A DNA stretch of 61,975 nt from an uncultured Lachnospiraceae bacterium (GTDB lineage: Bacteria > Bacillota > Clostridia > Lachnospirales > Lachnospiraceae): positions 1-61,975 of the forward strand of contig CAMAGI010000004.1 in assembly GCA_945833775.1 (NCBI GenBank), given 5' to 3'. Both the position numbers and the translations under genes were made by a program. Numbering within the stretch: the first letter of the stretch is position 1; the number at the start of each line of letters is the position of its first letter. The notes below the pieces were generated by a model, which was not told where the DNA came from, ran no database searches, and was given only the letters and a program-made list of their open reading frames with translations. Of the stretch, positions 9,198 to 17,926 are shown one piece after another.

Positions 9198-12155
9198 CTA
9201 TTCTGTCGGCAGACCGAACTCTTTCCGTTTTTTGATAATCTCTTCATCTATCTTGATCGAGTAGTCAATGATCGTCTCTCGCGTGTCATCCTTGTCGTTG
9301 ATGACCTTTCGGATCGCATTCGAGATGTGACGCCCGGTATAGTAACCGCCGGGAACTTCCCGGATACCTCTCGTCTGATTCCACTGCGCATCCAGAACCT
9401 CGATATCATCCGCACTCCAGGAGAGCTGTACAAATGCGTCCTTGTTGGCGGTTGCATATCGGGCGGAGGACCCCAGCAGTGCTTCGATCTCACGTCCGAA
9501 ACGAACCTGCGTATCGGTATCTGCCCACCACTTCATAAATTCCCAGGAATTCTGGCGAAGCTGGTCGTCGTCCGTGGCGATCATCATCGTAGCATTACCG
9601 GTAATAAAGTCTGAGCGGTCAATGTAGGTATTGCCGTCCGCATCCGTATACTCCGTGCCGGGGATCAGGGTAAAGTCCCAAAGACCTCTGATCTCGGGAG
9701 CGGATACCATCAATGTATTGTAGGTAGAATATGCCGAAATACCGATGGGCATCTCTCCGGAACGGAAACGGCTGACAAAGTCATAAACCGTAGGGAGTCC
9801 GTAATCATTAAAGTATCTTACATAGTCGTCAAACGCCTTGATTCCCGCTTCGTCGTCCACCGTCGTCTTGGTGCCCGCCTCGTTATACATGTCTCCTCCA
9901 TACTGGAAGAGCAACGTAAAGTAGAGGGACAAATCCGGAACGTTCGAAGCAATGGCAGTGCTCGCCGCAGTGGAGGAACTGCTTCCGGCTGCGGAAGGAA
10001 TACCTACGGAGAGGTTGTTGCCCTGAATGGTGGGAAGCATTTCAATCAGTTCCTGCCAGGTCTGGGGAACTTCCAGTTCCAACTCCTCCAGAACGTCCTT
10101 ACGGTAGAACATTACGTTGAAGGTCTGTTGTTCGGGTATGCCGTAAATATGACCGTCCAGGCGATACTGTTCGTAAGAGCTTTCCGTGTAATGGGAGAAC
10201 ACCTCTTCCCAGTCGTCAAACTGTGTGAGATCCTCCGCCGCGTTACGAAGCGCATAGTTGACGGGCTGATCCGCTCCGACGGAAAGAACCACATTCGGTC
10301 CTCTTCCTGCCAGCACTGCGTTCAACAGTGCACCGGGATCGACAATCTCTACGTTTACCTTGACACCGGTTTCGGGTGTGAAGGAATCGTCTACCATGGA
10401 TTTCAGAATAGTACCCTGGTCACGGCCGGTCAAAATCCAAACCTTGATGACTTCACTGTCTTTTCCGCCGTCGTCATACACATCGCCGACGGAGTTGTAG
10501 TCCACCACAAAGGACGCGCCGAAGGATTTCAATTCGTGCCACAGCTTCATGAAGCCGTTTGCCTTATCCTCCTTGGGGGCCGTATCCGTTCCGGTCACCA
10601 CCAGATAGTCCACATCCAGTTTGGTCTCGCTCATGTTCAGGGAAGCGGTACCGAGTGCAGTGATGTTATCTTTAAAGGTTACGAACTCAAGAGTGATCTT
10701 GTTCGGCTTTTCACAGAAGCGTTCCAGCTGCTGGGCAACCGTCTGAGCAGTAGCAATCTGATCCGCCTTCTGGCCGCTGTAGGCAACCATATCATCCACG
10801 ATCTTGTAGAGACGCTTGGATTCCAGCTCCATCGCTTCCATGATCTCGGGGTAGTTGTTCTCAATCTTGTAATCTCTGTATTTGTCCGGGTTCGCACCGG
10901 TATACACCAGAAGCTTTCGATAGATCTGATTCAAGCGATAGGTGGAGTTCTCAAGCTCCTCCAGAATCGGTCCCAGCCCTCCGAGGGTCGCCTCCAGACG
11001 AATCGTATGGGTTCCTGCCGTAAGATAGAAGTTGTACGGAGTTCCCTCCTCATCGGAAAGCTGCATGCAGTCCCAGTCATTATCATACTCAAAGGAGATT
11101 TCGTTCATTTCCGCAAAAGGAATCTTTCCGTCAATGTATACCGACCGGTTAGAGACACTTCCGCGGGAATAGTTCTGACGACCCTTCACGCAGATGTTAT
11201 AAAAGCCGTCCTCGGGAACTTCAAACTCCCACTCAATCCACTGACCGGAGCTTCTCCACGCGTCGCCGCCGGTATAATTGAGCACCGTGTTGGTAACGCT
11301 GTTAGGCTGTGTGGTCGGGGAGGATCTGTCATATTTTGCATACAGAGAGGATTCCGATCGAAGGGTTGCGTCCTCTCCCTGAATGACCTCAAGATAGGTC
11401 TTGGCGTAATCGGGCATCTGGGTCTGGGGCTGTTTTGCAAGATACTCTTCATAGGTATCCTGTTTCTCGACACCGCTTACGACGATGGACCGAAAGACCA
11501 TAGGTTCATTCTCTGCGGAAATTGTGATCGCGTTCTCGCCCTTCTCCAGATAGAACCGGTAGGGCTCATTTATGTAACCTCTGTCATCCCGGAAGTAGGA
11601 ACTCTGCCAGCCGAACACCTCCACCTGGGTGGGGCGAATCTCATTGCCCTGATTATCCACCTTGATCGGGCCGCCGTCCGTCCACATACGGGTGAAGGAA
11701 ATGTTCAAAGCATCCTCAAAGGGAAGTTCACCGTTGATGTAGACCCCTCTCTCGGCTGCAACGCCGCGGGATTCGGGAATCAGATATTCCATATAGAGAT
11801 TATAAAAACCGGTCTCCGGCACCGTCACCTTCCAGGTAACCTTGGAACCGATACCGGTGTAAAGAGCCTCGTCCGCTCCTTCGTAATTCGAGAGCACTTC
11901 TACATCGCCCTCTGCCTCACACTCGGTCAGGGCAACTTCGACGCTCTTGGTGGAATCCGCAGCATCCGCATGGTCAAGCAGATAACCGCTGTAAGTTCCC
12001 ACTCTCTCCATTCCCGCTACATCGGCAGTCAAATCAATCCCTGCGTATTTGTCATGGAAATCCTCCACCTTACGCATGGACATAAGTACGGCAATCACTG
12101 CTACAACTGCTATAATCGCCACTGCCACGATCACTTTTTTCACAGAGTTTTTCAT
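9198..12155 (-). CDS. Large membrane-anchored binding protein: two carbohydrate-binding-like modules fused to an ABC solute-binding domain
   Basis: The 985-residue product is about twice the usual length of a CUT1 binding protein. An N-terminal membrane segment (VIVAVAIIAVVAVIAVLM) has no lipobox cysteine, so it is an uncleaved anchor. Two similar beta-sandwich modules follow (about 60-230 and 245-395), each with the pattern W.V.VPE-GFYNLY/ICVKG, an INGELPF or IDGKIPF strand and a G.N/HTI strand, as in CBM35-like folds. A helical linker (about 400-480) leads to a type 1 solute-binding domain (about 540-975: VLSVGADQPVNY, YGIPEQQTFNVMFYRKDVLEEL, GEMPIGI). The frame opens at 12170, but the ATG at 12153-12155 has GGAGG six bases upstream. 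It heads the locus. Confidence 0.88.
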   Translation of the reverse strand: MKNSVKKVIVAVAIIAVVAVIAVLMSMRKVEDFHDKYAGIDLTADVAGMERVGTYSGYLLDHADAADSTKSVEVALTECEAEGDVEVLSNYEGADEALYTGIGSKVTWKVTVPETGFYNLYMEYLIPESRGVAAERGVYINGELPFEDALNISFTRMWTDGGPIKVDNQGNEIRPTQVEVFGWQSSYFRDDRGYINEPYRFYLEKGENAITISAENEPMVFRSIVVSGVEKQDTYEEYLAKQPQTQMPDYAKTYLEVIQGEDATLRSESSLYAKYDRSSPTTQPNSVTNTVLNYTGGDAWRSSGQWIEWEFEVPEDGFYNICVKGRQNYSRGSVSNRSVYIDGKIPFAEMNEISFEYDNDWDCMQLSDEEGTPYNFYLTAGTHTIRLEATLGGLGPILEELENSTYRLNQIYRKLLVYTGANPDKYRDYKIENNYPEIMEAMELESKRLYKIVDDMVAYSGQKADQIATAQTVAQQLERFCEKPNKITLEFVTFKDNITALGTASLNMSETKLDVDYLVVTGTDTAPKEDKANGFMKLWHELKSFGASFVVDYNSVGDVYDDGGKDSEVIKVWILTGRDQGTILKSMVDDSFTPETGVKVNVEIVDPGALLNAVLAGRGPNVVLSVGADQPVNYALRNAAEDLTQFDDWEEVFSHYTESSYEQYRLDGHIYGIPEQQTFNVMFYRKDVLEELELEVPQTWQELIEMLPTIQGNNLSVGIPSAAGSSSSTAASTAIASNVPDLSLYFTLLFQYGGDMYNEAGTKTTVDDEAGIKAFDDYVRYFNDYGLPTVYDFVSRFRSGEMPIGISAYSTYNTLMVSAPEIRGLWDFTLIPGTEYTDADGNTYIDRSDFITGNATMMIATDDDQLRQNSWEFMKWWADTDTQVRFGREIEALLGSSARYATANKDAFVQLSWSADDIEVLDAQWNQTRGIREVPGGYYTGRHISNAIRKVINDKDDTRETIIDYSIKIDEEIIKKRKEFGLPTE

Positions 12156-12220
12156 AGTTTCCTCCATCAAATCTTACGGTACGCACATTTTGCACACACA
12201 AAAAGCGCATTCCAATGTTG

Positions 12221-12229
12221 ATACTAGCA
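12221..12229 (-). promoter_or_regulatory. Extended -10 promoter element before the importer locus
   Basis: On the minus strand TGCTAGTAT (12221-12229) is an extended -10 box, about 65 bases before the ATG at 12155. No good -35 is present (CACATC at 17 bases), so an activator is likely. A possible site is the inverted repeat AAGTTGC/GCAACTT with arms at 12285-12291 and 12312-12318, upstream of the box. The rest of the 12156-12515 gap, apart from the terminator at 12395-12442, shows no open reading frame I can support. Confidence 0.35.
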
Positions 12230-12394
12230 TAATACACAAAAAGGATGTGCATCGTCTATGCAATCTTTGCTATCCTTCCACTAAAAGTTGCTGTTATCAA
12301 AAATTATTTGTGCAACTTAACCTCAAAGCTGCCTCCCGTCTATTCAGTTTTTGCTATGCACTTCTTAATTATTGCTAATTAGGGCTGATTCTTC

Positions 12395-12442
12395 GTACAA
12401 AAAGAGCAGAAAGTGACTCATATTGCTCTCTGCTCTTTGTAC
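12395..12442 (-). terminator. Hairpin terminator after the SGNH hydrolase gene
   Basis: GTACAAAAAGAGCAGA (12395-12410) and TCTGCTCTTTGTAC (12429-12442) pair into a 14-bp stem with two bulged bases and an 18-base loop, about 75 bases past the stop of the gene at 12516-14741. On the minus strand five T residues fall within the descending arm instead of after it, so it is an imperfect intrinsic terminator. Confidence 0.5.
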
Positions 12443-12515
12443 AACTTGCTCATTTTCTCTGTTTCATTTCTGTTTTGGTTGACTTGCCATCCGGCAGCCG
12501 GACCCTGTTACATGA

Positions 12516-14741
12516 TTAATCGGCCGTTCCGGCGGTCAAAATCGATACCAGATAAAACGGAAGCGGTGCATCTTTTTCTTCCTTGATCAATCGGACGGTG
12601 ACGGTATGCTCCGACGTCTCCGATTCCTCACAAAGATTTTGCAGATACAGGCAGTCTCCCCAATCCTCATCGAAATCGCCGTCCAAAAGAATTGCTCCGT
12701 CCTCGTTTCCGTCCACAATCGCCAGGGCTTTGTGAGCCGGGTGGTGAACGGTTCTTCGAAATTGCAACGCAATGCAGGAGGCCTTGACACGAAAGGTAAT
12801 CTGTGCCCCCTCATGTACCGCCGTCCAGCCATAGCGGAAGATATCCGCGATCTGCTCCTGCGGCGTATCATCCCGCTCAAACCCGCTTATGCTCTCGGGC
12901 TCAATGTTCCGATTGCGGAACCGCTTTGCGTTCTCATACCGGTTGTCAGTGACGGGTGCCGGCAGTTTCGTCGTCGACGCCGCTCTTTTCTTTGCCATTT
13001 CTTGATCATCCGAAGATTCGTAAGGGGACAGCTCAAAACACTTTCGAACTTCGCTCTCCAGAAATTCACAGATGTATCCAGCCAGTCTTTCATGCCCCTC
13101 GTCATTGGGGTGCAATCCGTCCGGCGTAATGCATTCCTGTTCGAGCTTTCCACTGACGATCTCAGGATACAGACGATCCCCCAGTCCCACTCCGGGGAGC
13201 AGATAGTTGCGGGCGATATTTCTGTGAATTTCCTGAGCACTACTGCCGTTTTCGTAGTAGCGGTTGTACAAAAGAACCACCGCAGGTTTTGTGGCACTGT
13301 CTAAGATTCTGCGCACAAGTCCCTCATAGGTTTCCGCAAAATGTTCTTCATAGCGATCATTCACACTGAATTCCACAAACACCAGATCCGGCTTTTTTTC
13401 CAGGAGATCCTCCTGCACACGGGCCGATGCAAAATGCGAATCCGTCGCACCGATGCCCGCATTAATATAGGTAAATTCCGCTTTCGGGAAACGCCTCTTC
13501 CACCACTCGAAAGTCCGATAGGCATAGCACCTCTTTGGCATGCTGGCAAGACACCCCTGGGTGATGGAACCACCCAGAAAACCGATGGTAAGCTTTTCTC
13601 CCCTCTTAGCTCTGCGCATCACGTTGTGCAGCCGCGTCGTATCCTGCCAGATATTTTCACCCAGTCCCTTGATGTACGCAGCAAGCTCCTTCGCCATCTC
13701 CTCCGCCTCCGGAATTCGCAGATGCCCCTTGGTTGCGGAACCGTTTCTGGCAAACATGTAATGATGGATCTTGTCATCTCCCATACTCTTGACCACGCGA
13801 TCAATTCCCTCATCCCAGGCTTTTCCATGCTCCAGAAGGGTTGTTATACAGATGATATGGGCATTTGGCCTTTTTGCTCGGATCTTGCCGAGCAGCGCCT
13901 TATAATGCTCGCACCAGCGCTTCGCCGCCTCCCCGGTGGGATTCTCAAAAAAGTCGTCGGGATGGCTGTCATTCTGACCGAGCGCAACGATCACAACCTG
14001 AGGTACATAGGCACGAAAATTCCACTTTGCATATGCATCGGAAGGCGGATAGTACCGGATCGCGTCGTAGACACTCTCCATGCCGATCCGGTTGGGTTCA
14101 TCAAACCATCCGGTGCCGTTCATGGTCGCGATTCCGCCCTGTGCAATATCGTGCAGCCTTGCCCCGAGCAGCCTTGCCGTCATCCAGGCGTAGGAATAGT
14201 AACTGTTGGAATACTCCCCATTGTGTTCCGGGTCCGGCTGTCCGCAAAAAGCGACCGCCTCCGAGACCTCTCCCGCCGAGACAGAATCCCCGTACACCTC
14301 GATACAGCGTTCGGGAAGCGGATCACAGCAGAGTATTTTACTCGTCTCCTCCAGCAGAAATCCGTGGAAACACACGGTGTGGCAGGCATCCTGGCGTTTG
14401 AACAGCACCAGCTCATGAACCCCTTTGCCGTCGATTCCGTCACCCCGGGTTTCCCAGGATAAGCATTCGCTTCCCTCCGGCTTCAGCGGGCACTTTCCCT
14501 CCTCTCCATCCAGGAAATATCCGAGATAGTTGTCCCAATACATTCTCCTGTTGGTCACGACAGCGCGAATGACCGCTCCCGTAAAACGAATGCGGACATA
14601 CGTTGCCGGGAATACCCAGACCGCCTGCTCCGGATCCGTCCAATCAATTCTTCCTTCGTATTGCAAAAGGGAATGGGCAGCAGGTACGATCCGCTCTCCC
14701 TCCTTACGGTACTGCAAAAGCACAGAACTCTGTCCGGTCAT
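12516..14741 (-). CDS. Two-domain SGNH hydrolase, probable carbohydrate acetyl-esterase
   Basis: The 741-residue cytoplasmic protein carries two complete SGNH hydrolase domains. The first has a jelly-roll N-terminal part (about 25-130) followed by GDSVSAG (nucleophile Ser153), GQND (about 255) and a late GHLRIPEAEE (His340), the layout of CE2 acetyl-esterases. The second has GGSIT (Ser392), GATDS, EFSVND and DGLHPND (Asp541, His544). A beta-rich region of about 150 residues follows. There is no signal peptide, so it would remove acetyl groups from imported sugars. It lies 63 bases downstream of recN and upstream of the importer locus. GGGGGA lies five bases before the ATG. Family is confident; substrate is inference. 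Confidence 0.85.
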   Translation of the reverse strand: MTGQSSVLLQYRKEGERIVPAAHSLLQYEGRIDWTDPEQAVWVFPATYVRIRFTGAVIRAVVTNRRMYWDNYLGYFLDGEEGKCPLKPEGSECLSWETRGDGIDGKGVHELVLFKRQDACHTVCFHGFLLEETSKILCCDPLPERCIEVYGDSVSAGEVSEAVAFCGQPDPEHNGEYSNSYYSYAWMTARLLGARLHDIAQGGIATMNGTGWFDEPNRIGMESVYDAIRYYPPSDAYAKWNFRAYVPQVVIVALGQNDSHPDDFFENPTGEAAKRWCEHYKALLGKIRAKRPNAHIICITTLLEHGKAWDEGIDRVVKSMGDDKIHHYMFARNGSATKGHLRIPEAEEMAKELAAYIKGLGENIWQDTTRLHNVMRRAKRGEKLTIGFLGGSITQGCLASMPKRCYAYRTFEWWKRRFPKAEFTYINAGIGATDSHFASARVQEDLLEKKPDLVFVEFSVNDRYEEHFAETYEGLVRRILDSATKPAVVLLYNRYYENGSSAQEIHRNIARNYLLPGVGLGDRLYPEIVSGKLEQECITPDGLHPNDEGHERLAGYICEFLESEVRKCFELSPYESSDDQEMAKKRAASTTKLPAPVTDNRYENAKRFRNRNIEPESISGFERDDTPQEQIADIFRYGWTAVHEGAQITFRVKASCIALQFRRTVHHPAHKALAIVDGNEDGAILLDGDFDEDWGDCLYLQNLCEESETSEHTVTVRLIKEEKDAPLPFYLVSILTAGTAD

Positions 14742-14804
14742 TTCTCTTCCCCCATCAAAATCCGTAATCTGTATTCCTTATCGGAAGCGGGCTCCTCACA
14801 CCCG

Positions 14805-16499
14805 CTACCTTCCGGTGTTTTGCTTATAGGCAAGCGCCTGTCCGCGCATCCTGGCGGCATTCGCCAGGGCTTCCTCGGAAAGCGAATCACTTCCCAGAAG
14901 TCTCGCCAGTTCTGCCAGCGACTGCTCCTCCTTAAGGGATGTAATCTGCGTAACCGTATTGCCGTTTTCACTGTGTTTGGCGATCTCAAAATGGCAATCT
15001 GCCATCGCAGCGATCTGTGGCAGATGCGTAATGCAGATTACCTGATGTTCTCCGGCAACCTCCGAGAGCAGCTCGGAAACTCTCCATGCTGTTCTTCCGC
15101 TGATTCCGGCATCAATCTCATCGAAAATCAGAGTGTCAATGTCGTCCTTCCCCGCCATGACTGTCTTGATTGCCAGCATCACGCGAGAGAGTTCACCTCC
15201 GCTTGCCACCTGCCCCAGAGGCTTAAGGGCTTCACCGGGATTGACCGAAATCAAAAATTCCACCTCGTCGCTTCCCGTTTCACTGATTGTCTGTCCGGGC
15301 CGAACCATCGTCTCAAATTCCACTGTGAGGAAATTCAGATTGACCAGCGCCGCTTTCAATTTGTCCGATAAAAGCAGTGCATTTCGACTGCGCACCTTCG
15401 ACAATCTGTCACAGACGCTCTCAAGCGAGGCGCGTGCGTCCTCGTATTCGTTTCGCAGGCGCGCTAAATAGGTATCGTAATCGGACAGTTTCTCCAGGAG
15501 AGCGCAGCGTTGCTGCCCGTAAGCCAGAATTGCATCGATCGTATTTCCGTATTTCCCCTTCAAGCGATTGATGTAATCGAGCCTCTCTTCCACCTTGCAA
15601 AATTCTTCATCGTCAAATTCACATTCCGAAAGATACTCCGCAATATCCCGGTTGAAATCTGCCAGCAGATTATCCACCTCACTCAACTGTGACTCCAGCT
15701 GCTCCAACCGCTCATCATAGGCAGTCACGCCGCGAAGATTCCGAAGCGCCCGGGACAGGGATACTCCTGCGCCGAACTCCCCCTCATTTCCGGTATATGC
15801 ATAGCTCTCGGTCAGATTCTGTGTGATTTTGCGCGCGTTGGCCATGCGCCGATACTGCCGCTCCAGCTCCTCATCCTCACCGGGACGCAGATTTGCTTCT
15901 TGAATTTCCTTCCATTCAAACTCCGCCAGCGCCTGCTCCTTAGCCCGGGAAGCCTCGTCTAAGGATTCCTCCTCCAGCCGGGTTCGAAGTTCCCGGCATT
16001 TCTGAAACCGCTCTGCCGTCTCTCTTAAGAGTGGTTCAATTTCTTCCCCGCAGAATGCGTCCAGAATCTCCCGATGCTTTTTCCTGTTCAGAAGGGACTG
16101 ATGCTCATGCTGACCGTAAATATCGATGAGTACCTCCGCCAATTCCTTCAACTGCTTCGCTGTCACCGTCTCGCCGTTGATTCTGCACACACTTTTACCC
16201 GCCTGGATTTTCCGGGTAATGATCACACTGTCCTCTTCGCTGTCCTCCAGCTCCAGATTCCGCAGCTTTTCGCGAATTCGTTCATCCTCAGCCGAAAAGA
16301 CCAGTTCCACAAGAGCGCTTTCCGCACCCGCGCGCAGCATGTCCTTATCAAACTTCCCGCCCAGGGCCAGATTGACAGATCCCATGAGCAGAGATTTTCC
16401 GGCGCCGGTTTCTCCCGTAAAAATATTCAGACCCGGGCCGAATTCCACCTCCGCCTCCTCAAGAAGCGCCAGATTTTTCACTCGTAAGCTTTGTAACAT
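14805..16499 (-). CDS. recN: DNA repair protein RecN
   Basis: This SMC-like ATPase acts on double-strand breaks. The 564-residue product has Walker A GETGAGKS at about residues 29-36, two long coiled-coil arms, the ABC signature VASGGELSRVMLAIK (about 440) and Walker B LIFDEIDAGISG (about 470). The frame extends to 16532, but ATG at 16497-16499 has GAGGAG six bases upstream and gives the usual MLQSLRVKNLALLEE start. It is the last core gene of the block that begins with the Asp23 gene at 23887, directly after argR. Confidence 0.97.
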   Translation of the reverse strand: MLQSLRVKNLALLEEAEVEFGPGLNIFTGETGAGKSLLMGSVNLALGGKFDKDMLRAGAESALVELVFSAEDERIREKLRNLELEDSEEDSVIITRKIQAGKSVCRINGETVTAKQLKELAEVLIDIYGQHEHQSLLNRKKHREILDAFCGEEIEPLLRETAERFQKCRELRTRLEEESLDEASRAKEQALAEFEWKEIQEANLRPGEDEELERQYRRMANARKITQNLTESYAYTGNEGEFGAGVSLSRALRNLRGVTAYDERLEQLESQLSEVDNLLADFNRDIAEYLSECEFDDEEFCKVEERLDYINRLKGKYGNTIDAILAYGQQRCALLEKLSDYDTYLARLRNEYEDARASLESVCDRLSKVRSRNALLLSDKLKAALVNLNFLTVEFETMVRPGQTISETGSDEVEFLISVNPGEALKPLGQVASGGELSRVMLAIKTVMAGKDDIDTLIFDEIDAGISGRTAWRVSELLSEVAGEHQVICITHLPQIAAMADCHFEIAKHSENGNTVTQITSLKEEQSLAELARLLGSDSLSEEALANAARMRGQALAYKQNTGR

Positions 16500-16547
16500 T
16501 TCTTTCTCCTCATATGCCTTCTCCGAACACACAAAGAATAGAAAGCT

Positions 16548-17000
16548 TTATTTCTCCAACATTTTATGCAAATTGCGGATCAGTTCCTCCGAATCGCCGG
16601 CGGAACGAACCGCCACGAAAATAGTATCATCTCCCGCAATACATCCCACCACCTGTGACAGCTTCATGGCATCCAGCGCCGCAGCGGCAGCCATCGCCAT
16701 GCCGGATACGGTTTTGATCACAAGCAGGTTCTGGGCGATATCCATGGAGACCAGACTGTCCCGTAAAACCCGAATATACTTGTCCCCGAAGCGCCCGGTG
16801 TCATTGCGGAGAAACACATATTTCTGCCTTCCGTTTTCACCCGGCATCTTCGTCAGCTGCAGCTCCCGAATATCTCTTGAGACGGTTGCCTGAGTCACAT
16901 CGAAGCCCGCCTCCCTAAGATAACCCGCCAGCTCTTCCTGGGTCAGAACCTCGTGCTGTTCAATGATCTCGATAATCTTGTTATGTCTTGTCTTCTTCAT
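16548..17000 (-). CDS. argR: Arginine repressor ArgR
   Basis: This 150-residue arginine-sensing regulator has an N-terminal winged helix (about 1-70, with TQEELAGYLREAGFDVTQATVSRDI) and a C-terminal hexamerisation and arginine-binding domain (GSGMA-like VSGMAMAAAAALDAM and CIAGDDTIFVAVRS). A GTG start at 17033 is possible and would overlap the nadK stop, but the ATG at 16998-17000 gives the family-typical MKKTRHNKIIEII start and length. The ribosome binding site (CAGGCG, two bases before the ATG) is poor for either choice, which suggests coupling to nadK translation. Confidence 0.95.
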   Translation of the reverse strand: MKKTRHNKIIEIIEQHEVLTQEELAGYLREAGFDVTQATVSRDIRELQLTKMPGENGRQKYVFLRNDTGRFGDKYIRVLRDSLVSMDIAQNLLVIKTVSGMAMAAAAALDAMKLSQVVGCIAGDDTIFVAVRSAGDSEELIRNLHKMLEK

Positions 17001-17025
17001 ATCGCCTGTTGCGCCTTTTCCTTCT

Positions 17026-17892
17026 CTACTCACTCATCTTTTTGTGCAACAATTCCAGAAAACTCACCTGATTCAGCTGGATAAAATCCGTGCTCTTCTC
17101 GGACTTCACAATGCGAATCACGTCTCCGGTTTCCAGGGCAATCTTATGGCTTCCGTCAAAATTAGCCTCCACCGTCTGTGCCCTTCCTTCTCTCCCCTGC
17201 GGAATCTCGATCTCAATCACATCCTCCGGAGAAAGAATGATACTTCTCTGATTCAGCGTATGGGGACAGATCGGTGTCAGCATGATCAGCTTCGCCTTGG
17301 GTTCGATCAGGGGTCCTCCTGCGGAAAGGTTGTAGCCGGTTGAACCGGTCGGGGTGGTGACAATCATCCCGTCCGCATCGTAGTCATTTAAAAACTGCCC
17401 GTTTACGTAAATGTTAAATTTGATGATCTGCAGAGAACCGCTTCGTGAAATAACGATGTCATTTAAAGCCCAGCCTTCTTTGGTTCCACCGTCCGCCAGA
17501 CACACCCTGCCGTTTAGCATCATGCGTCGCTCCTGTATATAGTCGCCCGCAATCAGACGATCCAGCGCTTCCTCCAGCCCGGAGGGCTCGATTTCCGTCA
17601 TATATCCCAGCGTGCCGAGATTCACTCCGATGATGGGGATCTGCAATTTCTTTGTCTCACGCGCCGCCCTGAGAACGGTTCCGTCGCCGCCCAGAACGAT
17701 CATACAGTCAACCCCTGCCGGAACGTCTGCATCCTCTTCCGGATTCTCCCTGGACGCATCGTCCTTCCAATCCTTCTCCTTGATCAGAACGGTGACACGC
17801 TGTCCTCTCATCTCCAGATAGTCCCGGATACGGCCGGTCATTCCTAAATTTTGATCCTTATGTTTGTTTGTAAATATCAGAAAATGCTTCAT
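17026..17892 (-). CDS. nadK: NAD kinase
   Basis: The enzyme phosphorylates NAD to NADP. The 288-residue product has the signature motifs LGGDGTVLRAAR, NLGTLGYMTEIE and the conserved TPTGSTGYNLSAGGP loop, plus a late HTLNQRSIIL motif. The open frame continues upstream to 17961, but the ATG at 17890-17892 has GGGGA five bases before it and starts at the expected MKHFLIF position. It sits between tlyA and argR, as in other clostridial genomes. Confidence 0.96.
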   Translation of the reverse strand: MKHFLIFTNKHKDQNLGMTGRIRDYLEMRGQRVTVLIKEKDWKDDASRENPEEDADVPAGVDCMIVLGGDGTVLRAARETKKLQIPIIGVNLGTLGYMTEIEPSGLEEALDRLIAGDYIQERRMMLNGRVCLADGGTKEGWALNDIVISRSGSLQIIKFNIYVNGQFLNDYDADGMIVTTPTGSTGYNLSAGGPLIEPKAKLIMLTPICPHTLNQRSIILSPEDVIEIEIPQGREGRAQTVEANFDGSHKIALETGDVIRIVKSEKSTDFIQLNQVSFLELLHKKMSE

Positions 17893-17926
17893 ATGAATCC
17901 CCATTTCGCAGACGCAATAATCGTCG

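Noticed and set aside
10128-12221. 697-residue plus-strand open frame opposite the large binding protein
   Set aside because: It lies exactly antisense to a clear gene, has no ribosome binding site and no recognisable domain. It is an artefact of codon bias that avoids stops in the opposite frame. The same holds for 33553-35106, 18739-20112, 21049-22290, 25824-26852 and 13341-14462 on the plus strand.
14742-14804. Terminator between recN and the SGNH hydrolase
   Set aside because: An AGCGGG/CCCGCT stem exists, but no T run follows on the minus strand, so read-through into the esterase gene remains possible and no terminator is claimed.
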